Shown here: positions 45,456-54,088 of the stretch, piece after piece
Layout: every line of letters begins with the position of its first letter
Position numbering within the stretch: position 1 is the first letter of the stretch
NCBI GenBank assembly: GCA_001724855.1
Contig: MEED01000010.1
Span: 21,843 to 85,842, forward strand
From: Lautropia sp. SCN 69-89
GTDB lineage: Bacteria > Pseudomonadota > Gammaproteobacteria > Burkholderiales > Burkholderiaceae_E
Reading direction: 5' to 3'
Length of the DNA stretch: 64,000 nucleotides
The notes under the pieces: generated by a model
The model's database searches: none
Seen by the model: only the letters and a program-made list of their open reading frames with translations
Told to the model about the DNA's origin: nothing
Program-made: the position numbers and the translations under genes

Positions 45456-45484
45456 ATCCTACGGAAGGAAGCGGCCGCGGTCAA
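45456..45484 (-). promoter_or_regulatory. Sigma70-type promoter of mltD
   Basis: On the minus strand TTGACC (45484-45479) and TAGGAT (45461-45456) are separated by exactly 17 bp. They match the -35 and -10 consensus at 5 and 4 of 6 positions. The expected start point near 45449 gives a leader of about 36 nt before the mltD ATG. Confidence 0.6.
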
Positions 45485-45517
45485 GGACGAAGCTCACGCT
45501 TGCGGCGCGGGTCACGC

Positions 45518-46351
45518 TCAGCGAAACCCATCTTTCCACGCGCGCAGCGCGGCGAAGCTGTCGAGCCGCGAGACGGGTGCGTGGCCCAGACGGCCGGCGA
45601 CCGTGGCGAGCACGCCGGCGGCGTCGGCGCGCAGGAACGGATTCGTGGCCAGTTCGATCGCGATCGAGGTGGGCACCGTGCGTGCGCCGGCCTCGCGCAT
45701 CCGGCGCGCTTCGTCCAGCCGTGCGAGCACCGCTTCGCCGGCCGGCTCGGCGGCGGCTGCGAAGCGCAGGTTCGACAGCGTGTATTCGTGCGCGCAATAG
45801 ACCAGCGTCTGCGGGTCGAGCGCGGCCAGCCGGTCGAGCGAATCGAGCATCTGCGCAGGCGTGCCCTCGAACAGCCGCCCGCAGCCGGCCGCGAACAGCG
45901 TGTCGCCGCAGAACAGCAGCGGTCGGGCGTCGCCGCCGAAGGGCTCGGCGGCGTAGGCGATGTGGCCGCGGGTGTGTCCGGGCACGTCGAGCACCCGCAT
46001 CGCTGCGCCCACGCCGTCGACGGTGATCGTGTCGCCGCCGGCGAGCCGGCGGTCGATCCCCTCGATCGCTTCGCCGGCCGGGCCGTAGACGACGGGCTGC
46101 CAGCGCTCGACCAGCGCGCGCACGCCGCCGACGTGATCCGGATGGTGATGTGTCAGTAGAATGGCCGACAGGCGCAGGCCGCGCGCCGACAGCGCGCGCT
46201 CCACGGGCGCGGCGTCGCCCGGATCCACGACGGCGGCGTGCTCGCCGCCCGGTGCGCGCACCAGCCAGATGTAGTTGTCCTCGAACGCGTCGATCGCCTC
46301 GACGCACGGATGCGGTTGCGGCGCATAGCGCCAGGTCTGCTCGGGCTGCAT
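45518..46351 (-). CDS. gloB: Hydroxyacylglutathione hydrolase (glyoxalase II)
   Basis: A 277-residue metallo-beta-lactamase-fold thiolesterase that hydrolyses S-lactoylglutathione in methylglyoxal detoxification. The binuclear metal motif THHHPDH (His68, His70, Asp72, His73) is intact, as are GHTRGHIAY, FCGDTLFAAGCGR and the second-domain AHEYT and NPFLR motifs. ATG 46351 is only 3 bp from the divergent methyltransferase start at 46355. Confidence 0.95.
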   Translation of the reverse strand: MQPEQTWRYAPQPHPCVEAIDAFEDNYIWLVRAPGGEHAAVVDPGDAAPVERALSARGLRLSAILLTHHHPDHVGGVRALVERWQPVVYGPAGEAIEGIDRRLAGGDTITVDGVGAAMRVLDVPGHTRGHIAYAAEPFGGDARPLLFCGDTLFAAGCGRLFEGTPAQMLDSLDRLAALDPQTLVYCAHEYTLSNLRFAAAAEPAGEAVLARLDEARRMREAGARTVPTSIAIELATNPFLRADAAGVLATVAGRLGHAPVSRLDSFAALRAWKDGFR

Positions 46352-46354
46352 GGC

Positions 46355-47236
46355 ATGAAGATGAATGATGCTGCGATTATACGAAGCACCGAGGACGCGC
46401 TCGCCCGGCGCGCGGCCTGGCGCGAATGGCTCGAGTCGCCGCCCGGCCGTTACGCGCTCGACTGGCAGCAGCAGCAGTTCGACGCCGCGGTGGCCGACAT
46501 GTTCGGCTTTCACGCGCTGCAGTGCGGCTTGCCGCAGCTCGACGCGCTGCGCGACAACCGCATGCCGCACCGGATCCGCGCCTGCGAGCCCTGCGACATG
46601 CCGGTGCAGGGCGGCGCGAGCGTGGTGATCGACCATTTCGAGGAGCTGCCGTTCGCCTCCCAGAGCATCGACCTGGCGGTGCTGCCGCACGTGCTCGAGT
46701 TCGCCGAGGATCCGCACCAGGTGCTGCGCGAAATCGATCGCGTGCTGCGCCCGGAGGGCAGGGTGATCGTCTCCGGATTCAATCCGATCAGCCTGTGGGG
46801 CGCCCGACAATGGCTGACGCGCGGCGTCTCGCACCGTCCGTTCCTGCCGCGCGAAGGCCAGTTCATCGGGCTGCCGCGGCTGCGCGACTGGTTCAAGCTG
46901 CTGGGCTTCGAGTTCGATCGCGGACGCTACGGCTGCTACCGGCCGCCGTGCCGCACGCAGCATTGGCTCGATCGCACGCAGTTCATGGAGTCGGCGGGCG
47001 ACCGCTGGTGGCCGATCTGCGGTGCGCTGTACATCGTCTCCGGCATCAAGCGGGTGCGCGGGATGCGGCTGATCGGGCCGGCCTGGCGGCAGGCGCGACT
47101 GGCGCGCGCGCCGGCCGCGGCGGTCTCGCCGCGCTGCGAACCCAACCGGAAAACCCGAGCGCGAATGCCGCTCGGCCCCGATTCGACGCCGACGGACGCT
47201 TCAGTCGGCGTACATGTAGGCGCGCGACAGCGGTAG
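46355..47236 (+). CDS. Class I SAM-dependent methyltransferase (YafS-like)
   Basis: A 293-residue methyltransferase. The first 60 residues contain the YafS-like DWQQQQFDAAVADMFGFHALQ segment. The Rossmann core has DHFEELPFASQSIDLAVLPHVLEF and RVLRPEGRVIVSGFNP. Substrate unknown. ATG 46355 or 46361 are possible starts; the gloB start codon lies 3 bp away on the other strand. In E. coli the homologue sits between gloB and rnhA-dnaQ, as in the ancestral order here. Its 3' end overlaps the convergent cfa-like gene by 36 bp. Confidence 0.82.
   Translation: MKMNDAAIIRSTEDALARRAAWREWLESPPGRYALDWQQQQFDAAVADMFGFHALQCGLPQLDALRDNRMPHRIRACEPCDMPVQGGASVVIDHFEELPFASQSIDLAVLPHVLEFAEDPHQVLREIDRVLRPEGRVIVSGFNPISLWGARQWLTRGVSHRPFLPREGQFIGLPRLRDWFKLLGFEFDRGRYGCYRPPCRTQHWLDRTQFMESAGDRWWPICGALYIVSGIKRVRGMRLIGPAWRQARLARAPAAAVSPRCEPNRKTRARMPLGPDSTPTDASVGVHVGARQR
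46376..46381 (-). promoter_or_regulatory. Perfect -10 box (TATAAT) upstream of gloB
   Basis: On the minus strand TATAAT occurs exactly at 46381-46376, 24 bp before the gloB start codon, giving a leader of about 18 nt. No clear -35 is seen 17 bp upstream. It lies inside the first codons of the divergent methyltransferase gene. Confidence 0.45.
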
Positions 47237-48454
47237 CGGGCTTTCCGCGCCGCCGGCGCCGTTGCGCGGCCTGATCGCCTGCAACTGGTAGATGTTGATC
47301 CAGCCGTGCGCGAACGCGTGCGCGCAGCCGGCGAGGTAGACGCGCCAGATACGCGTGCGCTTTTCACCGGCCAGTGCGGTCAGGTGATCGATCTGCCGCT
47401 CGAAGCTGTCGGACCAGAAGCCGAGCGTCTTCGCATAGTGGCGCCTGAGCGATTCGGCGTCGGTGAGTTCCAGCCCCGCCTCGGACAGTTCCCGGATCGC
47501 GAGCGAGACGTGCGGCAGCTCGCCGTCTGGGAACACGTAGCGGTCGATGAACTCGCCCGCACCGAGCCCCACCGAGCGGTTGTCCGCGTCGGCCGACGTG
47601 ATGCCATGGTTCAGCGCGATGCCTCCCGGCTCGAGCAGCCGGTGAACGGTGTCGAAATAGCCGCGCAGGTTCTTCAGGCCGACGTGCTCGAACATGCCGA
47701 TCGACGAGATGCGGTCGAAGCTGGCGTCGCCGGGAATGTCGCGATAGTCCTGCAGCCGGATTTCGACGCGATCTTCGAGGCCGGCCTCGCGGACCCGCTC
47801 GCGCGCCAGTTCGAACTGGTTGGTCGACAGCGTGACGCCCACTGCCTTGACGCCGTAGCGGCTGGCGGCGTGGATCGCCATCGCACCCCAGCCGCAGCCG
47901 ATGTCGAGCAGCCTCTGGCCCGGCGCGAGCATCAGCTTGCGGCAGATGTGGTCGAGCTTTTGCACCTGCGCGGTGGCGAGGTCTTCGTCGCCCGTGCGGA
48001 AATACGCACAGGAATAGAGCATGCGCGGATCGAGCCACGCCGAGTAGAACTCGTTGGAGACGTCGTAGTGGTATTCGATCGCCTTGCGATCACTCTTGCG
48101 CGTATGGCGCGCGAGCCACGACGGAAGCTTGCCGCGGCCCTGTTCCTCGTCGCCGGTGCGCGACAGGTGCTCGGCCACGGCCACGATCTCGCGGATGTCG
48201 CCGTCGACGTCGATGTGGCCCTCGACGAACGCCTCGCCGAGCGCCGACATCGAGGGCTTCAGGAAATACCGGGCGGAAGAGGTGTCCTTCAGCCGCAGGT
48301 CGACTCGCGGCTCGTCGCCCAGTGCGACGGTCGAGCCGTCCCACAGCGTGACCCGCAACGGCAGCGGCTGGCGCCTGCGCAGCGCCTCGAGGTACTTCAA
48401 GACCTGCTTCTCGATCATCGCGACGTACCGTGTCTTGCCAGCGATATCCGCCAT
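47201..48454 (-). CDS. cfa: Cyclopropane-fatty-acyl-phospholipid synthase family protein
   Basis: A 417-residue SAM-dependent methyltransferase of the CFA synthase family. Motifs: AIEYHYDVSNEFYSAWLDPRM, the SAM-binding LDIGCGWGAMAIHAA, GITSADADN and YVFPDGELPHVS. It acts at the inner membrane, transferring a methylene from SAM to unsaturated phospholipid acyl chains. The N-terminal lipid-binding domain (residues 1-115) is present. ATG 48454 begins the conserved part; the open frame extends further upstream through rnhA but this is not coding. It lies between the yafS-like gene and rnhA on the opposite strand, suggesting a later insertion. Confidence 0.9.
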   Translation of the reverse strand: MADIAGKTRYVAMIEKQVLKYLEALRRRQPLPLRVTLWDGSTVALGDEPRVDLRLKDTSSARYFLKPSMSALGEAFVEGHIDVDGDIREIVAVAEHLSRTGDEEQGRGKLPSWLARHTRKSDRKAIEYHYDVSNEFYSAWLDPRMLYSCAYFRTGDEDLATAQVQKLDHICRKLMLAPGQRLLDIGCGWGAMAIHAASRYGVKAVGVTLSTNQFELARERVREAGLEDRVEIRLQDYRDIPGDASFDRISSIGMFEHVGLKNLRGYFDTVHRLLEPGGIALNHGITSADADNRSVGLGAGEFIDRYVFPDGELPHVSLAIRELSEAGLELTDAESLRRHYAKTLGFWSDSFERQIDHLTALAGEKRTRIWRVYLAGCAHAFAHGWINIYQLQAIRPRNGAGGAESPLPLSRAYMYAD

Positions 48455-48460
48455 TAAAAT
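48455..48460 (+). promoter_or_regulatory. Candidate -10 (TAAAAT) for rnhA
   Basis: TAAAAT (5 of 6 matches) sits in the 60-bp gap between cfa and rnhA, 54 bp before the rnhA start. TTGCCA lies upstream but only 14 bp away, too close for a strong promoter. A 7-bp inverted repeat (48470-48476 with 48488-48494) lies in the presumed leader. Confidence 0.3.
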
Positions 48461-48514
48461 GCGTCCGCTGCCAGGCTGCAACCCGTGGCCTGGCCCCAAG
48501 TACGAATTGACGAC

Positions 48515-48946
48515 ATGGTCGAAGTGGTTGACATCTATACCGACGGCGCCTGCAAGGGCAATCCCGGCCCGGGCGGCTGGGGCGCGCTGCTGTGCTGGCG
48601 CGGGCACGAGCGCGAGCTGTTCGGCGGCGAGGCCGCGACGACGAACAACCGGATGGAGCTGGTCGCGGTGATCCGTGGCCTGTCGGCGCTGCGCCGCAGC
48701 GCGCGCGCCGTGGTGCACACCGATTCGCAGTATGTGCACAAGGGCATCACCGAGTGGCTGCCGGCCTGGAAGGCGCGGGGCTGGAAGACCGCCGACCGCA
48801 AGCCGGTGAAGAACGTCGATCTCTGGCGCGAGCTCGATGCGCTGGTCGCCCAGCATTCGGTGGAGTGGCGCTGGGTGAAGGGGCACGCCGGCCACCCCGG
48901 CAACGAGCGCGCCGACGCGCTGGCCAACCGCGGAGTGCCGTCCTGA
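48515..48946 (+). CDS. rnhA: Ribonuclease HI
   Basis: A 143-residue RNase HI that cuts RNA in RNA-DNA hybrids. The catalytic residues fall at the E. coli positions: Asp10 ([15 protein letters not shown]), Glu48 (NNRMELVAV), Asp70 (HTDSQYV) and Asp134 (NERADALA), with His124 in the flexible loop. ATG 48515 fits the family N-terminus; a GTG at 48485 would add ten residues. Confidence 0.96.
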   Translation: MVEVVDIYTDGACKGNPGPGGWGALLCWRGHERELFGGEAATTNNRMELVAVIRGLSALRRSARAVVHTDSQYVHKGITEWLPAWKARGWKTADRKPVKNVDLWRELDALVAQHSVEWRWVKGHAGHPGNERADALANRGVPS

Positions 48947-49010
48947 CGGGCGCGTCCGGCGACGCAGTCCCGCCTGTGCTAGTGTCGCGCAGCGCAGTCG
49001 GCCCACCTCC

Positions 49011-50180
49011 ATGAAGAAACCCACGTTCTACCTGATCGCGATCGCCGCCGCCGCAGGGCTCGGCGGGTGGGCCTGGACGCTCGACCGCGGGCGGCCGGCG
49101 GCGATCGAAATTGCCGCGTCGGCTTCGGCGAACCCCGGCCCGGCCGGTTCGGCACGCGGCGCGCAGGACGCCCCGGCGCGCGCGGACGGCCCCGGCCGGC
49201 CCGGCGCGCAGGCCGCGCGCGGGCCGGTGGGCGTCGAGGCGGCGCGCGCCGAGCAGGTTTCGCTGAGCGAGACCGTCTCCACCGTGGGCACCTTGCGCGC
49301 CAACGAATCGGTGGTCGTCAAGCCCGAGATCGCCGGGCGCATCGACCGCATCGGCTTCGACGGCGGCAGCCTGGTTCGCAAGGGTACGTTGCTGGTGGTG
49401 CTCGACGCCGCAGTGGCCGCGGCCGAGGTCGAGCAGATCCGGGCCGAGCTGGCGCTCGCGCGGTCGAACTACCAGCGCACGGCCGACCTGGCCGGCCAGA
49501 AATTCATGAGCGAGAGCGCGCGCGACCAGGCGGCGTCGAACCTGAAGGTGGTCGAGGCGAGGCTGAAACTGGCCGAGGCGAAGCTCGCCAAGACCGAAAT
49601 CCGCGCGCCGTTCAGCGGGCGGCTCGGGCTGCGCAACTTCAGCGTCGGCGATTTCATCCGCGAGGGCGCCGAACTGGTCGCGCTCGAAGACGTCTCGCAG
49701 ATGAAGGTCGACCTGCGCCTGCCCGAACGCTACCTCGGCCAGTTGCGCCAGGGCCAGGCGCTCGAGCTCGAATTCGACGCGTATCCCGGACGCAAGTTCC
49801 GAGCGGTGCTCGAGGCGATCGACGTGCAGGTCGATGCCAACGGCCGCTCCGTGGTCGCGCGCGGGCGCATGCCCAATCCCGACGGCCTGTTGCGCACCGG
49901 CATGTTCGCGAAGGTGTCGCTGATCCTGTCGCAGCGCGCCAACGCGGTGATGGTCCCCGAGGAGGCGCTCGTTCCGGCGGGCGAGCAGCAGTTCGTCTAC
50001 CGGATCGACGACGGCAAGGCGGCACGCGTGCGCGTGCGCACCGGGCTGCGCCGCGACGGCAAGGTCGAGATCGTCGAGGGGCTGCGCGGCGGCGACCAGG
50101 TGGTCACTGCCGGCCAGCCCAAGCTCACGCGCGACGCCACCGAAGTGCGCGTCGTCGAGCCTGCGCGCCTGGGCGGCTGA
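49011..50180 (+). CDS. RND efflux periplasmic adaptor (membrane fusion protein)
   Basis: A 389-residue membrane fusion protein. A signal/anchor helix at residues 5-22 is followed by a low-complexity linker of about 50 residues. The lipoyl halves (VVVKPEIAGRIDRI and KTEIRAPFSGRLGLRNFSVGD) flank a helical hairpin, and beta-barrel and membrane-proximal domains follow. It bridges the inner-membrane pump encoded next (1 bp gap) to an outer-membrane channel. No outer-membrane factor gene is adjacent. Substrate unknown. Confidence 0.92.
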   Translation: MKKPTFYLIAIAAAAGLGGWAWTLDRGRPAAIEIAASASANPGPAGSARGAQDAPARADGPGRPGAQAARGPVGVEAARAEQVSLSETVSTVGTLRANESVVVKPEIAGRIDRIGFDGGSLVRKGTLLVVLDAAVAAAEVEQIRAELALARSNYQRTADLAGQKFMSESARDQAASNLKVVEARLKLAEAKLAKTEIRAPFSGRLGLRNFSVGDFIREGAELVALEDVSQMKVDLRLPERYLGQLRQGQALELEFDAYPGRKFRAVLEAIDVQVDANGRSVVARGRMPNPDGLLRTGMFAKVSLILSQRANAVMVPEEALVPAGEQQFVYRIDDGKAARVRVRTGLRRDGKVEIVEGLRGGDQVVTAGQPKLTRDATEVRVVEPARLGG

Positions 50181-50181
50181 A

Positions 50182-53100
50182 GTGCGGCTATCCGAAACCT
50201 GCATCCGCAGGCCGGTGTTCGCGACGGTGCTGTCGCTGATCATCGTCCTGGTGGGCCTGGTGTCGTACTCGCGGCTGCAGGTGCGCGAGTACCCGAAGAT
50301 CGACGAGCCGACGGTCACCGTTTCCACCAAGTACCTCGGTGCGTCGCCGGACATCATCGAGACACAGGTCACCAAGCCGCTCGAGGACTCGATCGCCGGC
50401 ATCGAGGGCGTGGACGTGCTCACCTCGATCTCGCGCTCCGAGTCGAGCCAGATCACGGTGCGCTTCCGGCTCGACCGCGACCCCGACGGCGCGGCCGCCG
50501 ACGTGCGCGACCGCGTCGCGCGCGTGCGCTCGAAGCTGCCCGACTCGATCGACGAGCCGGTGATCGCCAAGGTCGAGGCCGACGCCAACCCGATCATCTG
50601 GCTGGCGTTCTCCAGCGACGCGCTGTCGCCGCTCGAGGTCTCCGACATCGCCAACCGGATCGTCAAGCCGCGGCTGCAAACGCTGCCCGGCGCGGCCGAC
50701 GTGCGCGTGTTCGGCGAGCGCAAGTTCTCGATGCGCATCTGGCTCGACCCCGACCGGCTGGCCGGCTTCAGGCTGACCCCGGGCGACGTCGAGGACGCGC
50801 TTCGCCGGCAGAACATCGAGCTGCCGTCGGGTCGCATCGAGAGCAGCCAGCGCGAGTTCACCGTCGTCTCGCAAAGCGACCTGCAGCGCGTGCGCGAGTT
50901 CGAGGACGTGGTGGTGCGCACGGTCAACGCCTACCCGGTGCGCATCCGCGACGTCGGGCGCGTGACGGTCGCTCCGCTCGACGAGCGCAGCATCGTGCGC
51001 TTCAACGGCAAGCCGGCGATCTCGCTCGGCCTGGTCAAGCAGTCGACCGCCAACCCGCTCACGCTCGCGCAGGCGCTGAAGGCCGAGCTGCCGCGGCTGC
51101 GCGAGGAGCTGCCGCGGGGCGTGAGCGTCGACGTCGCCAACGACACCACGCTGTTCATCGAGCGCTCGATCCAGTCGGTCTACAAGACGATCGGCGAGGC
51201 GGTCGTGCTGGTCGCGCTGGTGATCTTCCTGTTCCTCGGCACCGTGCGCGCGAGCGTCATCCCGCTGGTGACGATCCCGGTATGCCTGGTGGGCGTTTCG
51301 GCGCTGATGCTGGTGGCAGGTTTTTCGGTGAACTCGCTCACGTTGCTCGCACTGGTGCTGGCGATCGGGCTGGTGGTCGACGATTCGATCGTGATGCTCG
51401 AGAACATCTACCGTCACGTCGAGGACGGGATGGCGCCGATCCAGGCGGCGCTGCGCGGGGCGAAGGAGGTCGGCTTCGCGATCGTCGCGATGACGCTCAC
51501 GCTCGCGGCGGTGTACGCGCCGGTGGCGTTCACCACCGGCCGCACCGGGCGGTTGTTCGTCGAGTTCGCGCTCACGCTCGCCGGTGCGGTGCTCGTCTCC
51601 GGCTTCGTCGCACTGACGCTGTCGCCGATGATGTGCTCGCGGCTGCTGCGCCACGAGGCGCAGCCCGGCCGGCTGGTGCGCGTGATCGACCGGGTCGTCG
51701 GCGCGCTGTCGCGCGGCTACACGCGCGCGCTGAGCGCGAGCCTGCGTGCGCGCTGGCTGGTGGTGCTGCTCGGGCTGGCCGTGGCCGGCGCGAGCGTGCT
51801 GCTCTTCACCGGCATGAAGCGCGAGCTCTCCCCGGTGGAAGACCGTGCGACGATCGTCGCGCTGTTCAACGGTCCCGACGGCGCCTCGATCGACTACACC
51901 TATCGCTATGCGCAGGAAGTCGAGCGGCTGGCTGCGTCCCTGCCCGAGGCCGACCGCATCTTCGTCGTCACCGGCAGCCCCACCGTGACCCAGGGCATCG
52001 GCTTCTTCCGGCTGGTCGACTGGGCCGAGCGCGAGCGCAAGGTGCCGCAGATCGTCGCCGAGCTGCAGCCGAAGCTGCTCGGCATTCCCGGCGTGCAGGC
52101 GTTCGCGGTGGCGCCGGCCTCGCTCGGGCAGTCGCCGCGCGAGCGACCGGTGAACTTCGTGGTGCTCAGTTCCGATTCCCACGAAGAGATCCAGAAGACG
52201 CTCGCGCCGATGGTCGAGCAGCTGCAGGCCGACGCGCGCTTGCAGGGCGTGGACACCGACCTGCGACTGAACAAGCCGGAACTGAAGCTGCGCATCGACC
52301 GCGACCGCGCCGCCGACGCCGGCGTGGCGGTCGACGCGATCGGGCGCGCACTGGAGACCGCGCTGGGCGGGCGCCAGGTCACGCGCTTCAAGCGCGAGGG
52401 CGAGCAGTACGACGTGATCGTGCAGTTCGGCGCCGGCAACCGCAGCACGCCGCAGGACATCTCGAAGATCTTCGTGCGCGGGCGCAACGACACGATGGTG
52501 CCGCTGTCGGCTCTGGTGCGCATCGACGAGGGGGTCACCGCGCGCGAGCTCAACCACTTCGGGCAGCGCCGCGCGGTCACGATCACCGCGAACCTCGCGC
52601 CGGGAACCTCGCTGGGCGAGGCGGTGGAGACACTGGAGAGCCTGGCGCGCACGCACCTGAAGCCCGGCTACGCGTTCGACTACAACGGCCAGACGCGCGA
52701 GTTCAAGCAGTCGTCGTCGACGCTGCTGGTCACCTTCGGCCTGGCGCTGTGCTTCATCTACCTGGTGCTCGCCGCGCAGTTCGAGAGCTTCGTCGATCCG
52801 CTGATCATCATCCTCACCGTTCCGCTGTCGATGACGGGCGCGCTGGCGCTGCTCGGCTGGACCGGCGGCACCCTGAACGTCTACAGCCAGATCGGCCTGA
52901 TCACGCTGGTCGGCCTGATCACCAAGCACGGCATCCTGATCGTCGAGTTCGCCAACCAGTTGCGCGACCAGGGCAAGGCACTGGTGCCGGCGACGATCGA
53001 GGCGGCCAGCCTGCGGCTTCGCCCGATCCTGATGACCACCGGCGCGATGGTGCTGGGCGCGGTGCCGCTCGCGTTCGCGACCGGGGCTGGCGCCGAGAGC

Positions 53101-53313
53101 CGGATGCAGATCGGCATGGTGATTGTGGGAGGCATGACCTTCGGCACGCTGCTCACGCTGTTCGTGCTGCCGACGGTGTACACGCTGCTCACCCGGCCGC
53201 GGCACCTGCTCGGCGAGCCCGCTGCTCCGGCTGGGGGTGGGCAGGCCGGGGACGCCGACGCCGGGCGCCACGATGCGCGCCACGACATGCCGGCGGGGCA
53301 GGGCGCGCGATGA
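50182..53313 (+). CDS. RND efflux pump inner-membrane transporter
   Basis: A 1043-residue AcrB-type transporter with twelve membrane helices and two large periplasmic loops. The proton-relay Asp pair lies in LAIGLVVDDSIVMLENIYRH in helix 4. The N-terminus RLSETCIRRPVFATVLSLI and the FNGPDGASIDYT region match the hydrophobe/amphiphile (HAE-1) group rather than metal pumps. The start codon is GTG at 50182. It overlaps dnaQ by 4 bp, so dnaQ may be translated from the same message. Confidence 0.93.
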   Translation: MRLSETCIRRPVFATVLSLIIVLVGLVSYSRLQVREYPKIDEPTVTVSTKYLGASPDIIETQVTKPLEDSIAGIEGVDVLTSISRSESSQITVRFRLDRDPDGAAADVRDRVARVRSKLPDSIDEPVIAKVEADANPIIWLAFSSDALSPLEVSDIANRIVKPRLQTLPGAADVRVFGERKFSMRIWLDPDRLAGFRLTPGDVEDALRRQNIELPSGRIESSQREFTVVSQSDLQRVREFEDVVVRTVNAYPVRIRDVGRVTVAPLDERSIVRFNGKPAISLGLVKQSTANPLTLAQALKAELPRLREELPRGVSVDVANDTTLFIERSIQSVYKTIGEAVVLVALVIFLFLGTVRASVIPLVTIPVCLVGVSALMLVAGFSVNSLTLLALVLAIGLVVDDSIVMLENIYRHVEDGMAPIQAALRGAKEVGFAIVAMTLTLAAVYAPVAFTTGRTGRLFVEFALTLAGAVLVSGFVALTLSPMMCSRLLRHEAQPGRLVRVIDRVVGALSRGYTRALSASLRARWLVVLLGLAVAGASVLLFTGMKRELSPVEDRATIVALFNGPDGASIDYTYRYAQEVERLAASLPEADRIFVVTGSPTVTQGIGFFRLVDWAERERKVPQIVAELQPKLLGIPGVQAFAVAPASLGQSPRERPVNFVVLSSDSHEEIQKTLAPMVEQLQADARLQGVDTDLRLNKPELKLRIDRDRAADAGVAVDAIGRALETALGGRQVTRFKREGEQYDVIVQFGAGNRSTPQDISKIFVRGRNDTMVPLSALVRIDEGVTARELNHFGQRRAVTITANLAPGTSLGEAVETLESLARTHLKPGYAFDYNGQTREFKQSSSTLLVTFGLALCFIYLVLAAQFESFVDPLIIILTVPLSMTGALALLGWTGGTLNVYSQIGLITLVGLITKHGILIVEFANQLRDQGKALVPATIEAASLRLRPILMTTGAMVLGAVPLAFATGAGAESRMQIGMVIVGGMTFGTLLTLFVLPTVYTLLTRPRHLLGEPAAPAGGGQAGDADAGRHDARHDMPAGQGAR

Positions 53314-54053
53314 GCCTGCGGCAGGTCGTGCTCGACACCGAAACCACCGGCCTGTCGGCCGAAGACGGTCATCGGATCGTCGAGATCGGCTGCATCGAGA
53401 TCGTCGATCGCCGGCTCACCGGCCGCACGCTGCACCTGTACCTGAATCCGGAGCGCGAGATCGACGCCGGCGCGCTGGCGGTGCACGGCCTCACGCTCGA
53501 GCGCCTGCAATCCGAGCCGCGCTTCGGCGACGTCGCCGACCGGGTGCTCGACTTTCTCGCCGGCGCCGAAGTGCTGATCCACAACGCGCCGTTCGACGTG
53601 AGCTTCCTCGACGCCGAGCTGGACCGTTTGCAGAGGCAGCCGTTCGGCGCCTGGGTGGCCGGCATCATCGACACGCTCGCGATGGCGCGCGAGCTGCACC
53701 CCGGCAAGCGCAATTCACTCGACGCGCTGTGCGAGCGCTATTCGATCTCGAACGCGCACCGCAAGCTGCACGGCGCGCTGCTCGACGCCGAGCTGCTGGC
53801 CGACGTCTACCTGGCGATGACGCGCGGGCAGGACAGCCTCGAGATCGCGATCGGCAGCGACGTCGCGGCGGTCGGTGCGCTCTCGGGCGCGCAATGGCCG
53901 CCGCCCGGGCTGCGCGTGCTCGAGGCGCGCGCCGAAGAACTGGCCGAGCATGCGGCCACGCTGGCGGCGATCGGCCGCGAGGCGAAGGGTCAGGCGTTGT
54001 GGACGCGGCTGGAGGCGGCGTCGGCCGAGCCGGGAGCAGGCGGCGCCGGGTAA
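53310..54053 (+). CDS. dnaQ: DNA polymerase III epsilon subunit (3'-5' proofreading exonuclease)
   Basis: A 247-residue DEDDh exonuclease: Asp9 and Glu11 (LDTETTGL), Asp96 (HNAPFDVSFL), His154 and Asp159 (LHGALLDAELLADVY). The C-terminal tail would bind the polymerase alpha subunit. ATG overlaps the RND pump stop by 4 bp. In many proteobacteria dnaQ follows rnhA directly; here the efflux pair separates them. Confidence 0.94.
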   Translation: MSLRQVVLDTETTGLSAEDGHRIVEIGCIEIVDRRLTGRTLHLYLNPEREIDAGALAVHGLTLERLQSEPRFGDVADRVLDFLAGAEVLIHNAPFDVSFLDAELDRLQRQPFGAWVAGIIDTLAMARELHPGKRNSLDALCERYSISNAHRKLHGALLDAELLADVYLAMTRGQDSLEIAIGSDVAAVGALSGAQWPPPGLRVLEARAEELAEHAATLAAIGREAKGQALWTRLEAASAEPGAGGAG

Positions 54054-54088
54054 TGGTCTAAACTTCGTGCTCGACCGCGAAGGACAGC

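Noticed and set aside
47201..49024. 607-codon version of the cfa-like gene
   Set aside because: The extra 190 codons are antisense to rnhA and lack conserved sequence; CFA homology starts at ATG 48454.
50188..53283. A 1031-codon open frame on the minus strand
   Set aside because: It mirrors the RND pump gene; the His/Arg/Gln-rich translation has no domains. Such antisense frames are expected at this GC content.
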